The notes: generated by a model from the sequence alone, not told the origin. A stretch of 64,000 bases of DNA from Actinostola sp. cb2023 (GCA_033675265.1 JAUJYZ010000186.1:286001-350000); one strand, 5' to 3'; positions 47,323 to 59,014 are shown, numbered from the stretch's first letter. Made by a program: numbers and translations.

Positions 47323-47460
47323 AATGCATGTAAATAAATAAACATCTTTTAAAATAGCCCTATATGTTCTATGCATACTAGTACATATGCATGTAAATAA
47401 ATAAACATCTTTTAAAATAGCCCTATATGTTCTATGCATACTAATACATATGCCTGATAA
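47323..47460 (+). repeat. Tandem duplication of the ABT1 3' UTR with duplicated AATAAA
   Basis: A roughly 67-bp unit beginning ATGCATGTAAATAAATAAAC is present twice directly after the ABT1 stop codon. Each copy carries an AATAAA polyadenylation signal (first at 47333-47338), and a further AATAAA follows near 47458. Confidence 0.85.
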
Positions 47461-47531
47461 ATAAAGCTGAATGAGTATGCTATCCAATCCACTGTACTAT
47501 TTTACAGTGTTTTAATATTGCTTGATTTCAT

Positions 47532-47704
47532 TAAGCCTGGTCCTCACTAGCGACATAAGCACAAGCAACATACGCAGACTCAGTAATGCATTGCTCATTA
47601 ACGGTGCTTGTCTTGTGTCACACCTATTGCATAAATGGGCTCCTGAGTCTGCGTATGCTTGTGCTTTGCTTATGCTTATGTCGCTAGTGAGGACTAGGCT
47701 TTAG
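47532..47704. mobile_element. Foldback MITE downstream of ABT1
   Basis: The ends AGCCTGGTCCTCACTAGCGA and TCGCTAGTGAGGACTAGGCT are inverted copies. The mirrored region extends about 50 bp per arm (through CATACGCAGACTCA). Confidence 0.85.
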
Positions 47705-47709
47705 ACATC

Positions 47710-48290
47710 ATTTCCAGTCTCTTGAGGGATGTTTTCATCAGCGGAATTGCACCTTTTCAATCTAATTTTCTCTACTTGATAATAATAATAATAATAGCAC
47801 AGGGGAGCAGTATTTACCCATCATTACAAGGCAAATAATGAGATTCAAGGACTTTTAACAGCTGATTAATACCAAGCAATATTGTACAATCCGATATTGC
47901 ACTGTTCAGTCCAACCTTGTTCATACTGGGGTTGTAGATGAAATGATTATAGATTTTGTTGCCAAAGAACGCTGTAGATACTGGGCAAACTATTCTCATT
48001 GAGCAAGCATTTCACACCTAGTACTACATATATGTATGAGGTGTGGAGATAACCCAACTACTCGTGTGACAAGGGAAGAATGTGAACTGTGGTTAACCCA
48101 GATCCTACTGTGATGGTGAAATACAACTTAATTCCTATTTACTCGGGCTCTTTCCGAAGGAAGCCCGAGTTATAAAATGGGCTTTTTTGTTTTTTTTTTA
48201 CTAATGCGACGTATTTGATCGTATCGGATTACTCATATCCCATGTTTGTTGCTAATTGTAATAGTACGTGTCGTCCTTGAGTATTTATAA
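47710..48290. other. Intergenic sequence with one hairpin
   Basis: A short perfect hairpin, CTCGGGCTCTTTCC / GGAAGCCCGAG, lies at 48149-48173. Nothing else is recognised. Confidence 0.5.
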
Positions 48291-48299
48291 TTAAACTCA

Positions 48300-48780
48300 C
48301 GACCAGCGATGCTATATGTACAGAAGTCATGCAAACAATCGAGCCAGTCGAGTTATTTTCAGTAACTCATGGTTTCATTCCACTTTGAAAAAAGAGGTAG
48401 AATCGTACTATTGTTTTGAAAATTGCAGTTTGCATGATAAAATGTACAGTACGATTTCAGTTGTATTCAGTCCTTATGTGAGGCATACATCTATTAGGTG
48501 ACCTAATTTTAGAACCGCCGCGTAGCGCTATTTAAAACAGAATTTCCACGCTCAAAACAGGTCAGTGAACAGCAAAAATACAATCGAAATCAAAACGTCC
48601 TTAGATTTTAGGGATCTATTACAGAAGAAGACGCTCAATGAGCGTACAGTCGGGCATTATGACAGTTGCGTGACGAGGGAGACTATTTGTGTCGGTGAGC
48701 ATCGATAAAGATCTCCGACTCTTCGAGGTACGTCTGTAGTACGTCTTTAAACGTACTTGAGGTCACTTGAGGTTGCATAT
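48300..48780 (+). repeat. Dispersed repeat, copy 2 (plus orientation)
   Basis: Homologous to the minus strand of 42340-42790 in the same order of motifs, here on the plus strand. The two copies lie 6 kb apart in opposite orientation on either side of the 3' part of ABT1. Confidence 0.75.
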
Positions 48781-48994
48781 TCATGTTCGCCACAAACGGG
48801 TCGAATAGTTTCCGAACGCCTATCGAACTAAATCCGAAAGTATGATTCGCTATATAGTTTCCGAGCGTATATCGAACTTAATCCGAAGTATTGTTCGCTC
48901 AGGGCAGATACTGAGATAGTGCTAAGTCATCGTCTTCGACGACTAGAAGTGAAAGAAGCAGTTGACCTGTGCAGAATAGAAATTATGTTGTATC

Positions 48995-50450
48995 AAGAGA
49001 CCATGAGGGACAGAGAGGGAGTCTTCCAGTATAGGGTCTGGGATATCTTAATTTCAATAAATCTATTTTTAGAATGCGGACGTCTGAGGAAATTAACTTC
49101 CGGTTCAAGCAGATGTAAAAATTGTTTTTTTAGGCCGACTATTTTGACTCTGATTTTGACTGAAATCATCAGAAAAGCATCGCAAGAATTTATTTTATAT
49201 GGAAAGGAGTTGTTTAAGTTCGAACAGAGTCCAAAAGTCGCCTTGTGTTGTGGTCTGTAGGATTGAATGAACAACAAAAACTAAACGCCGAAAACTACTG
49301 CCAACTCAACAAGAAGGTCGCTGCATGAAGAAGGTCGCTGTTTGTACTTTCTTCTTGCTGTTCTGCCTTGAACAATTAAGAAAAACATTCCCAAGAATAG
49401 ATGTAATCGATTTGAAAGTGCATTAAAGACTAAATCCGATGGAAAATCTAAGGATAAAGTCGTAAATTGCTGGTTTTCCAAAAAGGCTGTTGATTGTTGT
49501 AGCGGTGGATGCAAAGCTGCCGGCTTTGCCGAAGACTTTCAAAGACGTATTTTCGTCTCTTTCGTCAAACTATTTCGTCAGAAAGTGACTTCTATTTTCT
49601 TGGATGTATCTTGTAATTATCGTTGTGGCGTTTGAAGAGTTTTCACAAGGCTATTCAAAAACAAATTTGCCGTGAAACATGATGATGAGCGACAAGACGA
49701 GTGAGTGAATCAAACAAGCATGAAAGTAAGCGTGTTTATGTTGCTTGTGTATTTTCTTTACCTAAAATGACTAAAAATGGATTGTGAATATTTTTTGTGT
49801 GTATAACGGCATCTGAATGACTTGAAATCTCTGAAAATACTACGGTTTATTTCATCAAGTTTTGATTCAACGTTTACTGGATTCACTGAGGAGTTGGCTT
49901 TTGCCGCTTCAGTGAAAATAAAAAGTTGAGCGCAAAACCGTTCAAAATTAATCCATCGAGTACATTTAAAATTTCGGTATATTGTGATTCCCTTGTTTAT
50001 GACTTTGCTAGTCAGAATCAAGTAATATTATTTCTCAAATCAGTTGATGCTGAAACGACTGAGCTAAGCTTATGTTAAATACCGAATTTCTGCCTTGCAG
50101 CACTTTTTGCCTATAAACTAGGGAAGACACTCTCTCAGGTGGAACGAAAAATAACACTGATGCAAAATAAGAATTATACATTTTACTGATTCATATTTAT
50201 TGCTATGCTAGGGAAGTATGCCGTCTCAAAAGTCTAATAATCTATAAATATCCGAATTAACAAAAACATCCGATTAAGCCTGTAATCAAATCAAAAAAAC
50301 AAAACAAAAACATGATTTTATTTCGCCGGGATAGAGTAAGATATTTCATCTACTTTTTATTTTGCTATTCTAAAAATAGATTTATTGAAATTAAGATATA
50401 TAGCGTGGAGACTCCCTCTCTGTCCCTTATGGTCTCTGTATCCAAGGCAA
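48995..50450. repeat. Inverted pair bounding 1.4 kb
   Basis: AGAGACCATGAGGGACAGAG through AATAAATCTATTTTTAGAAT (48999-49075) is mirrored at about 50365-50442. The 1.3 kb between shows no recognisable gene. It could be a large foldback element or two inverted copies of a smaller one. Confidence 0.6.
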
Positions 50451-50690
50451 GCCAATCAGTTCCTTTTAAATACGCTCTCACATACAAACTTATTCGTTCA
50501 CTCTAAAAGATTTATTGCTATACACGCTAGGGAAGTCAAAATGGTGGAGAACTCAAAGTGAATCAAATACAAAAACTATAATACAAATGAACTCTAATGT
50601 TGACTTATATTTGAATTCAACTGAGTACTGCCTAGCCAAGCATGTAGTACATAGTCTCCCTCTGAAAACAACTGTCAACTTATTTCATCC

Positions 50691-51225
50691 CTTTATTGCT
50701 GTCACTATGGGAAGTATGGTGGAGCACCTGAAAATACTACGGAAGTATGGTGGAGAACCTGAAAATACATATTTCATATTTATTGCTATGCTAGGGAAGT
50801 ATGGTGGAGAACCTGAAAATACAACTTATTTCATCTTTATTGCTATGCTAGGGAAGTATGGTGGAGCACCTGAAATACAACTTATTTCATCTTTATTGCT
50901 ATGCTAGGGAAGTATGGTGGAGCACCTGAAATACAACTTATTTCATCTTTATTGCTATGCTAGGGAAGTATGGAGCACCTGAAATACAACTTATTTGCTT
51001 TATGCTAGCTAGGGAAGTATGGTGGAGACCCTGAAAATACAACTTATTTCATATTTATTGCTATGCTAGGGAAGTATGGTGGAGACCCTGAAAATACAAC
51101 TTATTTCATATTTATTGCTATACTAGGGAAGTATGGTGGAGCACCTGAAAATACAACTTATTTCATATTTATTGTTATACTAGGGAAGTAAACCAATTGG
51201 TAGAAAACCTAAAATACAACTTATT
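50691..51225 (+). repeat. 57-bp tandem array downstream of the phospholipase gene
   Basis: About ten units of GGGAAGTATGGTGGAGCACC then TTTCATATTTATTGCTATGC. On the minus strand each full unit contains AATAAA, so the array gives many tandem polyadenylation signals starting within about 100 bp of the phospholipase stop codon. Confidence 0.92.
51168..51173 (-). terminator. First AATAAA after the phospholipase stop codon
   Basis: On the minus strand AATAAA lies 91 bp past the TAG and is the first of the reiterated signals in the 57-bp array. Confidence 0.5.
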
Positions 51226-51264
51226 TCATCTTCTACTATTATTCTTTGTGTTTTATCGGGCAAA

Positions 51265-53161
51265 CTAACGTCGACGTCTTCCCCACCAACTATTCTTATT
51301 GTTTGAATTGTAAGGGTTTTTGGCGAAGCATTCTGCAGCAGCTTTATCACATTCGCACACGCCTTTCTTGCATTGATCTGTGTCGTCTATTAGGGAAGGA
51401 AAATAATTGTTAGTCTCACGTCACGAATGGGTTTTGTATTGTAACAACATTCATTGATTGGTTGAACTATGATTTTGCGTGCTGTGAGTGGTGGAATACA
51501 ATGTCTTCGATTCCGGTCCCTGACCAGTAACTCTGTGCCGTAGGATTCCCACTCATACGAAAACGACTCTATTATCATCATCACCATCACTATTATCATC
51601 ATCATCAAAGTTGTTGTTGTTGTATTATCATCATTATCATACATCGACATTCGTCATCATTACAATCAGCGTGACCTTTATTCCCAAATGTGTGACGTGC
51701 ACCTCAATCAGGTCAACGTGACATACTGGCTTTCTTACCGCATTGAATTAGACATTTCTTATCCGATGTTGCCCAATGTTTGATATATCCTGAGTCATAG
51801 CTTAGGTAGTAAGGTCCACACTTTTCGAACTTGTCGTAGCACGCGTCATGAACTTGGCAACATCTATATATTATATCAGCACAGCAAACGTTAGAGGTAT
51901 TCAACTATATGTATGCTATCCGTCAGTTGTTGCCTTGTCTATCTGTCGACATATCTTATTTATTCTATTCTATTGTAAATATGAAATTCTTGTACTGATG
52001 GAAATCTGAGTCTAAATAAAGTTCTGTCCATCCATCTATCTGTCCGGCTGTTGGTCTTTCTCTGTTGGTCTGTCTGTCGGTCTTTCTCTTGTTGGTCTGT
52101 CTGTTGGTCTTCCTCTGTTTGTCTGTCTCTGTTGGTCTGTCTGTCTGTTGGTCTGTCTGTCTGTTGGTCTTTGTCTGTTGGTCTGTCTGTCTGTTGGTCT
52201 TTCTCTGTTGGTCTCTGTTGGTCTGTCTGTCGGTCTATGTTGGTCTGTCTGTCGGTCTTTCTCTGTTGGTCTGTAATGTTGGTCTGTCTGTCTGTTGGTC
52301 TTTCTCTGTTGGTCTGTCTGTCTGTATGTCGGTCTTTCTCTGTTGGTCTGTCTGTCGGTCTCTCTTTTGGTCTGTCTGTCTGTTGGCCTTTCTCTGTTGG
52401 TCTGTCTGATGTTGGTCTTTCTCAGTCAGTCTACCTCCGCATGCACTTAAAGCAAATTTATATTGATGGAATTCCCGGTATAAATAAAGGTGATTAATTC
52501 ATTTTGATTCATTATGTCTGCATCGGTCTGTCTGTCTGTCCATAACGGTCTGTCCGTATCAGGTCTGTCTGTCTGTCCATAACGGTCTGTCCGTATCAGG
52601 TCTGTCTGTCTGTCCATAATGGTCTGTCCGTATCAGGTCTGTCTGTCTGTCCATAATGGTCTGTCCGTATCAGGTCTGTCTGTCTGTCCATAACGGTCTG
52701 TCTGTCTGTATCAGGTCTGTCTTTCTGTCTTGGTACCTATCTTTTACTTTATAATATATTTCAGATCGACTTTCTTCCTCCCTTCCCACTACACACCGCG
52801 CGCCCACAGAGCGAGCAAAAGAAGCAACTAGTCTGATATTATTTATCCATAGCCGATACCTGTCTACACCATCCACAGGGGTCCCGCTTCCACCAACTCC
52901 ACAATAGCTGCCATAGTCATTATATGCCATAGCAAACCTTCCAGTAGCACAGGAAACCATAATACCAAACTGTAGTAACGTTCTCTTGTCAACTGAACCA
53001 ACATCTACGTTAGAAAAACTCATAAATTATCAAATATAGTTATAGTTTAGGTTTGAATAATGTGCATTTGATCATAAAAGTTGCGCTTTATAAATATTAT
53101 TATTATTAAACATGGAGTGGAGGACTGGGTTCGAATCGTGACCGCAATGCATCAAAAAAAA

Positions 53162-53206
<45 letters not shown>

Positions 53207-56200
53207 TTTTAATATTATGTACATTCGTTAAGTTGGCTGTAAAATTATTTCATTCTCTGTTGATAATGATGACATGCGGTCGTCGAAACGTCCAGTTAGT
53301 TTTTCTTATAAAATGTTCTACGAAACCTTTACTTATTAAATAATAATAGCGAGCTCTCTGTAAAAGCGGCCACTGAATTTCGGGTCGGGAAAAAAAAAAT
53401 TCGGGTCGGGAAACGCAACGACGTTAGTTTTTGGAAATATGTCAAAAATAATTTTTTACAGCTGATTGGTTCTAAACCTTTAGTATCAGTTATATAATGA
53501 CTTTGTTGAACGTAAAAGATTTAGAACCAATCCGATGACAATAGAATTTCGATCCCACACTGCTTGAAAAGTGCTAAATTAACGCATTCAATAGCACAAG
53601 TTGATGGCCCGTCGCTCGGAAACCACTAAAAACAGAACAATTATTTATTATTCCTGACTTTAATGGTTCTTATATTGTATAAAACAGATACGTTTTTGAA
53701 TAACAATGAAGCAGAAACCATACGAGAAAAATAATTATTGGCACCCGTTGTATGGTCAGTGCAATTCCTGTTGTACTGACACCACTAGAACTCAAAGGGC
53801 ATAAAGTATTCTTCGGAACACTCTAAATTTTTATTGCGCTCAGTTTTAAAACAAAGGTTAATGAGTACAGAAGCAGAAAACAACTTTTTTTTTAGTAATG
53901 TAGTTCGTAAGGTTTCATCAAGCGTAAAAAGACTCAGAAAAATACGCTTGATGAAACCTTACGAACTACATGACTAACAATTACCAAGCGAGAAATCACC
54001 ATATAACTTTTTTTTACTACCTTTTCCAGAGTGGGTTTCGAACTTTGGGTGCTTTTACCAAAATGACACGCCAGTACGTATGCAAATTAGATGGCCGAAT
54101 CAGAATTCTGTTTATGTAATATAGAATGAACGTTCTTTTCTTAGATTTCACTGTTTTACTAGTATGCATAAATGTTATCTACATTTTTAAACTTCTTAAA
54201 TCGTGAAAACAAGAAACTAGCAACGTTACAGGGAAATAAAGCTAGCATTGTTGTGGTGTGCAGTGGTTACTGAGCAACGGGCTCATCAAACTTGTGCACT
54301 TTTCACTCCTCGATCAGTCACACCTCCCTGATAAGCCACAGTCCACTTTTAACGAGCTTTGAATGTATGTATTGTTTTCGCATATAATTGTTCTTTATGT
54401 TGCAATTATTACTGTTTTGAAAGTAAGTTCCGTGTGATCTATATAGCATTTAGCATTTTACATACATAGTTTTATTTTTATTTTCATTGTTTTGTACACG
54501 ACCCCACAAGCTTTTCAGCTTTAATTTTAATCGTGTATAAATAAAGTTATTGTATTGTATTAATGTATTGATCAATAGTAGTTATATACAAATAACACCT
54601 CACTAAAACAGTCGCACTCAGATACTATTCACACTCAGTGACTACCATAGAAATCTCCTGTATTCCCTGCCGGGGGGGGGGGGGGGTACTCAGGGGTATC
54701 AGTGACGGGGAGGTGCGAAGACAGTACCCCCCCTGGGATTCCCTGCAGCCTTAGAATTTCAGTAAAAGATCGGTTTACATACAGCATGTGATGCCAGCCA
54801 TGCAAGTGTATGTATGTGTCGACATAGTTCTTTCATTGATAACTAGAGGACTGGATATGATTGTTGCTAGGTAACGGTTCGAAATGAGTGATATTGAAAA
54901 TCATCCTTACCACTTAGAAGTTCAGATCGCAAATACGCCTGCAAAGGAAAACAAATAGTACTAGAATTAGTTATAGAAAGACTCTATGTTCAACCTAATC
55001 GATGTCGCAGACGTGTGGGGCGGCGCACCGGTGACTCAGCCCTATAGCCGATATTTAACAAATCGTAGTCGCTTTACTATGGTCTGTACTCTTATCGACC
55101 ATAGAAATGAAGTCAGAAAATGATCAAAACTTAAAAACTTCGATTTGTTTTTTACAACAATATTTACTCAGGAAAGCGGAAAAGGCTCCCAAAACGACAA
55201 ATATATTTGAAAGAAAAACTGATTCAAGCGCGCGCTGGTTCCGTGCGCGAGCGAAACGTCATTCTATGCGTCTGTCCTCTTATCGACAATGCTCTTATCC
55301 AATCATGCAGCGCGCGAGAAATTTGACACGTTGTATAATAATAAATAATATTCAGTTATATAGCGTCAATTATATTCCAGAATATAACTGATCAAACTCA
55401 CTCTAGCTAAGCTGATCCATTTCTAAAGAAATGTGGACTTTTTCAAAGACAACAAGAAAAATTAAGCCAAAAATTGAAATATTTTTCAAATGAAATTCGT
55501 GAGAAAATTCGTGAGAAAACACGTTAAGATCAGGTTAACTTCCCTGATTAGAAGCCGGGATATCACAATTTTAGACTCATTTGAATTCAATTAACACTTT
55601 TTTCGAAAATCAAGTTTTCTTTTCAAATCGTTTCAGTCACTTCAAAAGACTCAACTATTACTGTGTTTTACTTTAGTTGTACACCGTCATGTGATCCTCT
55701 CGTTTCCCGATGAACCTTCCCTTCGGCTCAGTTGAAAGTCCTGATCAGGTTAACTTCCCTGATTAGAAGCCGGGATATCACAATTTTAGACTCATTTGAA
55801 TTCAATTAACACTTTTTTCGAAAATCAAGTTTTCTTTTCAAATCGTTTCAGTCACTTCAAAAGACTCAACTATTACTGTGTTTTACTTTAGTTGTACACC
55901 GTCATGTGATCCTCTCGTTTCCCGATGAACCTTCCCTTCGGCTCAGTTGAAAGTCCTGATGCATACGGACGATCCAGTTTCGAACCGGTGGTTGGGCACC
56001 GCGCTCTACGGCTGGACACTGAAAGACTTGCTCAGCCTGACTATACTATGCTAAGCTCAACTTACACAATTTTAGAACAATTCTATAAAAGTTATAGCGA
56101 CTTGCATTGGATCATTACAAACGTATTTTTGAAAATTAGACCGACTAGCCTCGTTTCTATGTATTTGCTAGAATTCAAATGTTATAACTTCTTTACATGT

Positions 56201-56500
56201 GGCTTTACGATGGCTTCATTGATGCATTGATGGGCTAGCTTTTGGTGTATTACTAAATAATTACTAAGCTATCTACGCTCTTGCAAAACTTGATATTGCC
56301 GGCATTTGCTAGAGAGGCTGGGACATTCGGCAAGACTTTCAAGTGAAAGGAAACAAGTTAAAGCATTCGATATTTGGATATTCTAAATCAAGTTCATAAT
56401 TATTACATTTATAAATATTTACCTTCTCCTTAAAACGTTTTCCATCAACATTGACATGAAGAAACGCGAATACCAGTACCAGCAAAACTATACACTTCAT
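51265..56500 (-). CDS. Secreted phospholipase A2
   Basis: Five exons give 162 residues: 56500-56423, 54938-54911, 53004-52860, 51863-51739, 51377-51265. All borders are GT/AG and in phase. Residues 1-20 form a signal peptide. A propeptide ends at the dibasic KR (42-43), leaving a mature enzyme of about 119 residues, the usual size. The calcium loop YGSYCGVGG is at 66-74, the catalytic CCQVHDAC at 85-92 with His89, and [14 protein letters not shown] at 133-146 carries the second catalytic Asp. The C-terminus is highly basic (four Arg). The enzyme hydrolyses the sn-2 ester of phospholipids outside the cell. Cnidarians use such enzymes in digestion and in venom; the sequence alone does not decide between these. 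The gene looks intact. Confidence 0.94.
52045..52720 (+). repeat. TCTG-based minisatellites in phospholipase intron 3
   Basis: 52045-52430 has irregular TGTTGGTCTGTCTGTC units. 52520-52720 has about five units of 47 bp with GTCCATAACGGTCTGTCC and GTATCAGGTCTGTCTG. The reading frames are repeat artefacts. Confidence 0.92.
53040..53215 (+). repeat. Retroposon tails ending in (ATT)n and (AAT)n
   Basis: 53040-53107 resembles the tail at 47030-47115 (TTTGATCATAAAAGTTGCGC). 53110-53215 has a B-box-like GGGTTCGAATC, then an A-run and (TAA)n, as in a tRNA-derived SINE. Confidence 0.5.
53216..53890. other. Intron sequence, nothing recognised
   Basis: Part of phospholipase intron 2, AT-rich, without a supported feature. 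Confidence 0.5.
53892..53977. repeat. Strong hairpin, about 35-bp arms
   Basis: TAGTTCGTAAGGTTTCATCA and its continuation AGCGTA pair with TACGCTTGATGAAACC onward across a 16-base loop. The match extends outward with one mismatch. It could be a very small foldback element or a structured RNA template. Confidence 0.8.
54440..54573 (+). mobile_element. Retroposon-tail insertion in arm 1
   Basis: 134 bp are absent from arm 2. GATC (extending to TGATC) lies at both borders as a probable target duplication. The 3' end ATAAATAAAGTTATTGTATT with TTGTAT units looks like a LINE-type tail. Confidence 0.65.
54670..54737. mobile_element. 68-bp MITE insertion in arm 1
   Basis: ATTCCCTG flanks both sides (54662-54669 and 54738-54745), and arm 2 has the single empty site. 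The ends are CCGGGGGG and CCCCCCTGGG. An 8-bp duplication suggests a hAT-type origin. Confidence 0.75.
55528..55957 (+). repeat. Exact tandem duplication of 215 bp
   Basis: GATCAGGTTAACTTCCCTG starts both copies, at 55528 and 55743, and I found no difference between them. It lies in phospholipase intron 1. An exact match implies a very recent event or an assembly artefact. Confidence 0.9.
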
Positions 56501-56957
56501 CGTTAAGTGCAGACTCGAAACGAACTTTTAAATGTTATTAGTCGAGGAGAAGTGATGCTTGCAGTAAGACTTGGTGACCTGACTGATTGTGACTGGTTGA
56601 TTGGGAAGCGGAAGATATTGTCAAATGTTCAATTGTTTAACTGAATATTTAAAACTGTAACTAAGACCCCCCCCCCTTCAAAATTCCATGTAGAGTTTTT
56701 ATCCCTGATACGGCCTATGCACGAGTGCTGATTTTCGAGATCAGGGCCAGAACCCCCGCGGGGGATCACGATCGCGAGGCCCAGATTTCGAATTTTCGAA
56801 TCTTTTTAGAGGGTCTCTACAGCGGGCGGGGTTTCTGCCACTTGGTAGAATAGTAATGGCTCACTTACTATTGAGCGCAATGCATTATGGGTACACATAT
56901 ATACCAGGCGTTATTCCTGAAATATATATTAATCAGAACAAAAAGAAATAAAATCAT

Positions 56958-57302
56958 TTGCAAGAAAATATCTGCAGTGCCATGATGTATCCATTCCAAT
57001 GCTACGATTGTGATAAAATATTTTACAAGTGGAGGTTGTTGCAGCGCCATAGGCGATCTAAACACCCAGCAGTGATTCATTTCGCAATTAGATGCAGTAT
57101 CTGCCATAAAGAAGTCAGAAGTATGGTTCTAAAGAAGAAGTGCGAAATCACCCATAGTAAAAGTGAATCGATATACTCTCGGCCTTCGGCCTCGACTCTC
57201 GGGCCTTCGGCTGTGTCACTGATGACAGCTAAGCTCAGTGTCACTGGAAAAACTGACCACTGCATGGAAATGTTAATTTTTCTCCTCAAAGTAAGCTGTT
57301 AA
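56958..57302 (+). CDS. Possible C2H2 zinc-finger fragment
   Basis: A 114-codon frame contains CYDCDKIFYKWRLLQRHRRS followed by KH, which fits C-X2-C-X12-H-X4-H, a complete C2H2 finger. The start of a second one (CSICHKEV) has no histidines. The rest is low in recognisable features, and after residue 70 the DNA enters a CGGCCTTCGGCC repeat. It could be a relic exon, a transposon-borne finger, or chance. No splice context is convincing. Confidence 0.35.
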   Translation: MQENICSAMMYPFQCYDCDKIFYKWRLLQRHRRSKHPAVIHFAIRCSICHKEVRSMVLKKKCEITHSKSESIYSRPSASTLGPSAVSLMTAKLSVTGKTDHCMEMLIFLLKVSC

Positions 57303-57399
57303 TCTGAGGGTGGTTTCATTCATGGAAAGCCGATAACCACCCAGTATTAAAGTACACAACAATGGTTTGCTTTAATTGGACATTGAATTATAATTTCTA

Positions 57400-57680
57400 G
57401 TCTTGGAGTCCGTAAAGCAGACACACGATGCAACACGCACATTGCACGCACAGTACGTCTCCACCCCTGAAAAGTTGCACGTAACATTGCATGCCGACTA
57501 CATGTACTATATTACAGCGTGTGTCTGCAATATGTTACACACAACATTACGTGCAATGTTGCTGAAGTAGACTGCATGAATCGATTTCTACTTTAGCAAC
57601 ATTGCGAGCTACAACTTGCGTCGTGTGAGCGCGCGCCAGTCAATTGCGAGCAAGCTCAATGTTGCATGCAACTGTTTCGT
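57400..57680. repeat. GCAACATTGC-rich element
   Basis: Several inverted motifs (CACACGATGCAACACG, ATTGCACG, CAACTTGCGTCGTGTGAG) suggest a decayed foldback element related in style to 31186-31372 and 596-940. Confidence 0.45.
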
Positions 57681-57699
57681 ACCATTAGAGTCTTTGAGG

Positions 57700-58330
57700 G
57701 TCTTACATGGTCTTAGTTTTTGTGTTGGTAAAAATGGCAGCGTACACGAACGTTCACAAGAACAAAACTGACTCCTTGCATGCATCAGGATAAGGCAAAT
57801 ACCTCAGTGATAAATAGCACAATAGAAATGTTATCAGTCCGCTGTAGTATAAAATATATATATATGTTACATATTCTTGACATAGTATTGAATTTTTCCC
57901 TCTCTCTTCCTTTACTCGACGAGCAACAGCCATTTGAATTCGACTATTTTAGGAACTCTGTTTTTTTCCCAACACACGACCGAGATGTATTATGGGTAAT
58001 CACGGAACTACACGTACTTGCGCGACAGGCAGCATTTCCCCTTTGATGTAGTTTTGTAAAGTCTTTAGCCACCCCGACCTATACTCAAAATTGTGTAACG
58101 GTTGCATTCTTTATTAACGAAAGTCGCCCAAACTGCCTCAGTAGGTCCTGGAATCCACAACAGATAGGTCAGAGATGCAATCACACTAGCTCAAAAATAT
58201 CTGCAAGCATTTTTTTTTTTTTTTAGCAGCTTTATTGGCCTTCAATTAACTACACAAAGAAAAGCTTTGACGATTCGTCATCGTGAATTACATCTCACCG
58301 GCCCTGGATTCTTTCAGAAGAACGGCCTCT
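57700..58330. other. Intergenic sequence, nothing supported
   Basis: An 88-codon plus frame at 57780-58046 has no recognisable features. A poly-T run occurs near 58209. Confidence 0.45.
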
Positions 58331-58332
58331 TT

Positions 58333-58773
58333 TTCAATATCACTCATTTCGAACCGTTACCTAGCAACAATTCAGTCCTCTAGTTATCAATGAAAGAACT
58401 ATGTCGACACATACATACACTTGCATGGCTGGCATCACATGCTGTATGTAAACCGATCTTTTACTGAAATTCTAAGGCTGCAGGGAATACAAGAGATTTC
58501 TATAGTAGTCTCTGAGTGTGAATAGTATCTGAGTGCGACTGTTTTAGTGAGGTGTTATTTGTATAACTCAGATTGATCACACGGAACTTACTTTCAAAAC
58601 AGTAATAATTGCAACATAAAGAACAATTATATGCGAAAACAATACATACATTCAAAGCTCGTTAAAAGTGGACTGTGGCTGATCAGGGAGGTGTGACTGA
58701 TCGAGGAGTGAAAAGTGTACAAGTTTGATGAGCCCGTTGCTCAGTAACCACTGCACACCACAACAATGCTAGT
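58333..58773 (-). repeat. Long inverted repeat, arm 2
   Basis: Reverse complement of arm 1 (54241-54898) without its two insertions. It lies about 1.8 kb upstream of the phospholipase start codon. Confidence 0.88.
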
Positions 58774-59014
58774 TTTCTTGCAACGATTACAAGCCTAGCG
58801 GAGAACTATAGTCATATCAGCGACGAAAAAACTATTTCGCTAATTTCGACACAGGAATCCCAGTGCAGTGTTGCTGGATCGAGGCTAGGATTCTTAAAGT
58901 AAAATTTAAAACATAATGTTTTCCTTTTAGAATAAAGTCACAAAATATTTATAAAACCGAATTTCAAGAACTAAAATGCAAAACGAAATAACACATCGAA
59001 GAAGAAAAAAAGAA

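Larger units (their letters stand above)
54241..54898 (+). repeat. Long inverted repeat, arm 1
   Basis: Reverse-complement match of 58333-58773 in shared order (GCTAGCATTGTTGTGG, ACGAGCTTTGAATGTATG, GGTAACGGTTCGAAATG). The arm stops 13 bp short of the exon 2 donor side of the phospholipase gene. It contains two insertions that arm 2 lacks. Confidence 0.88.
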
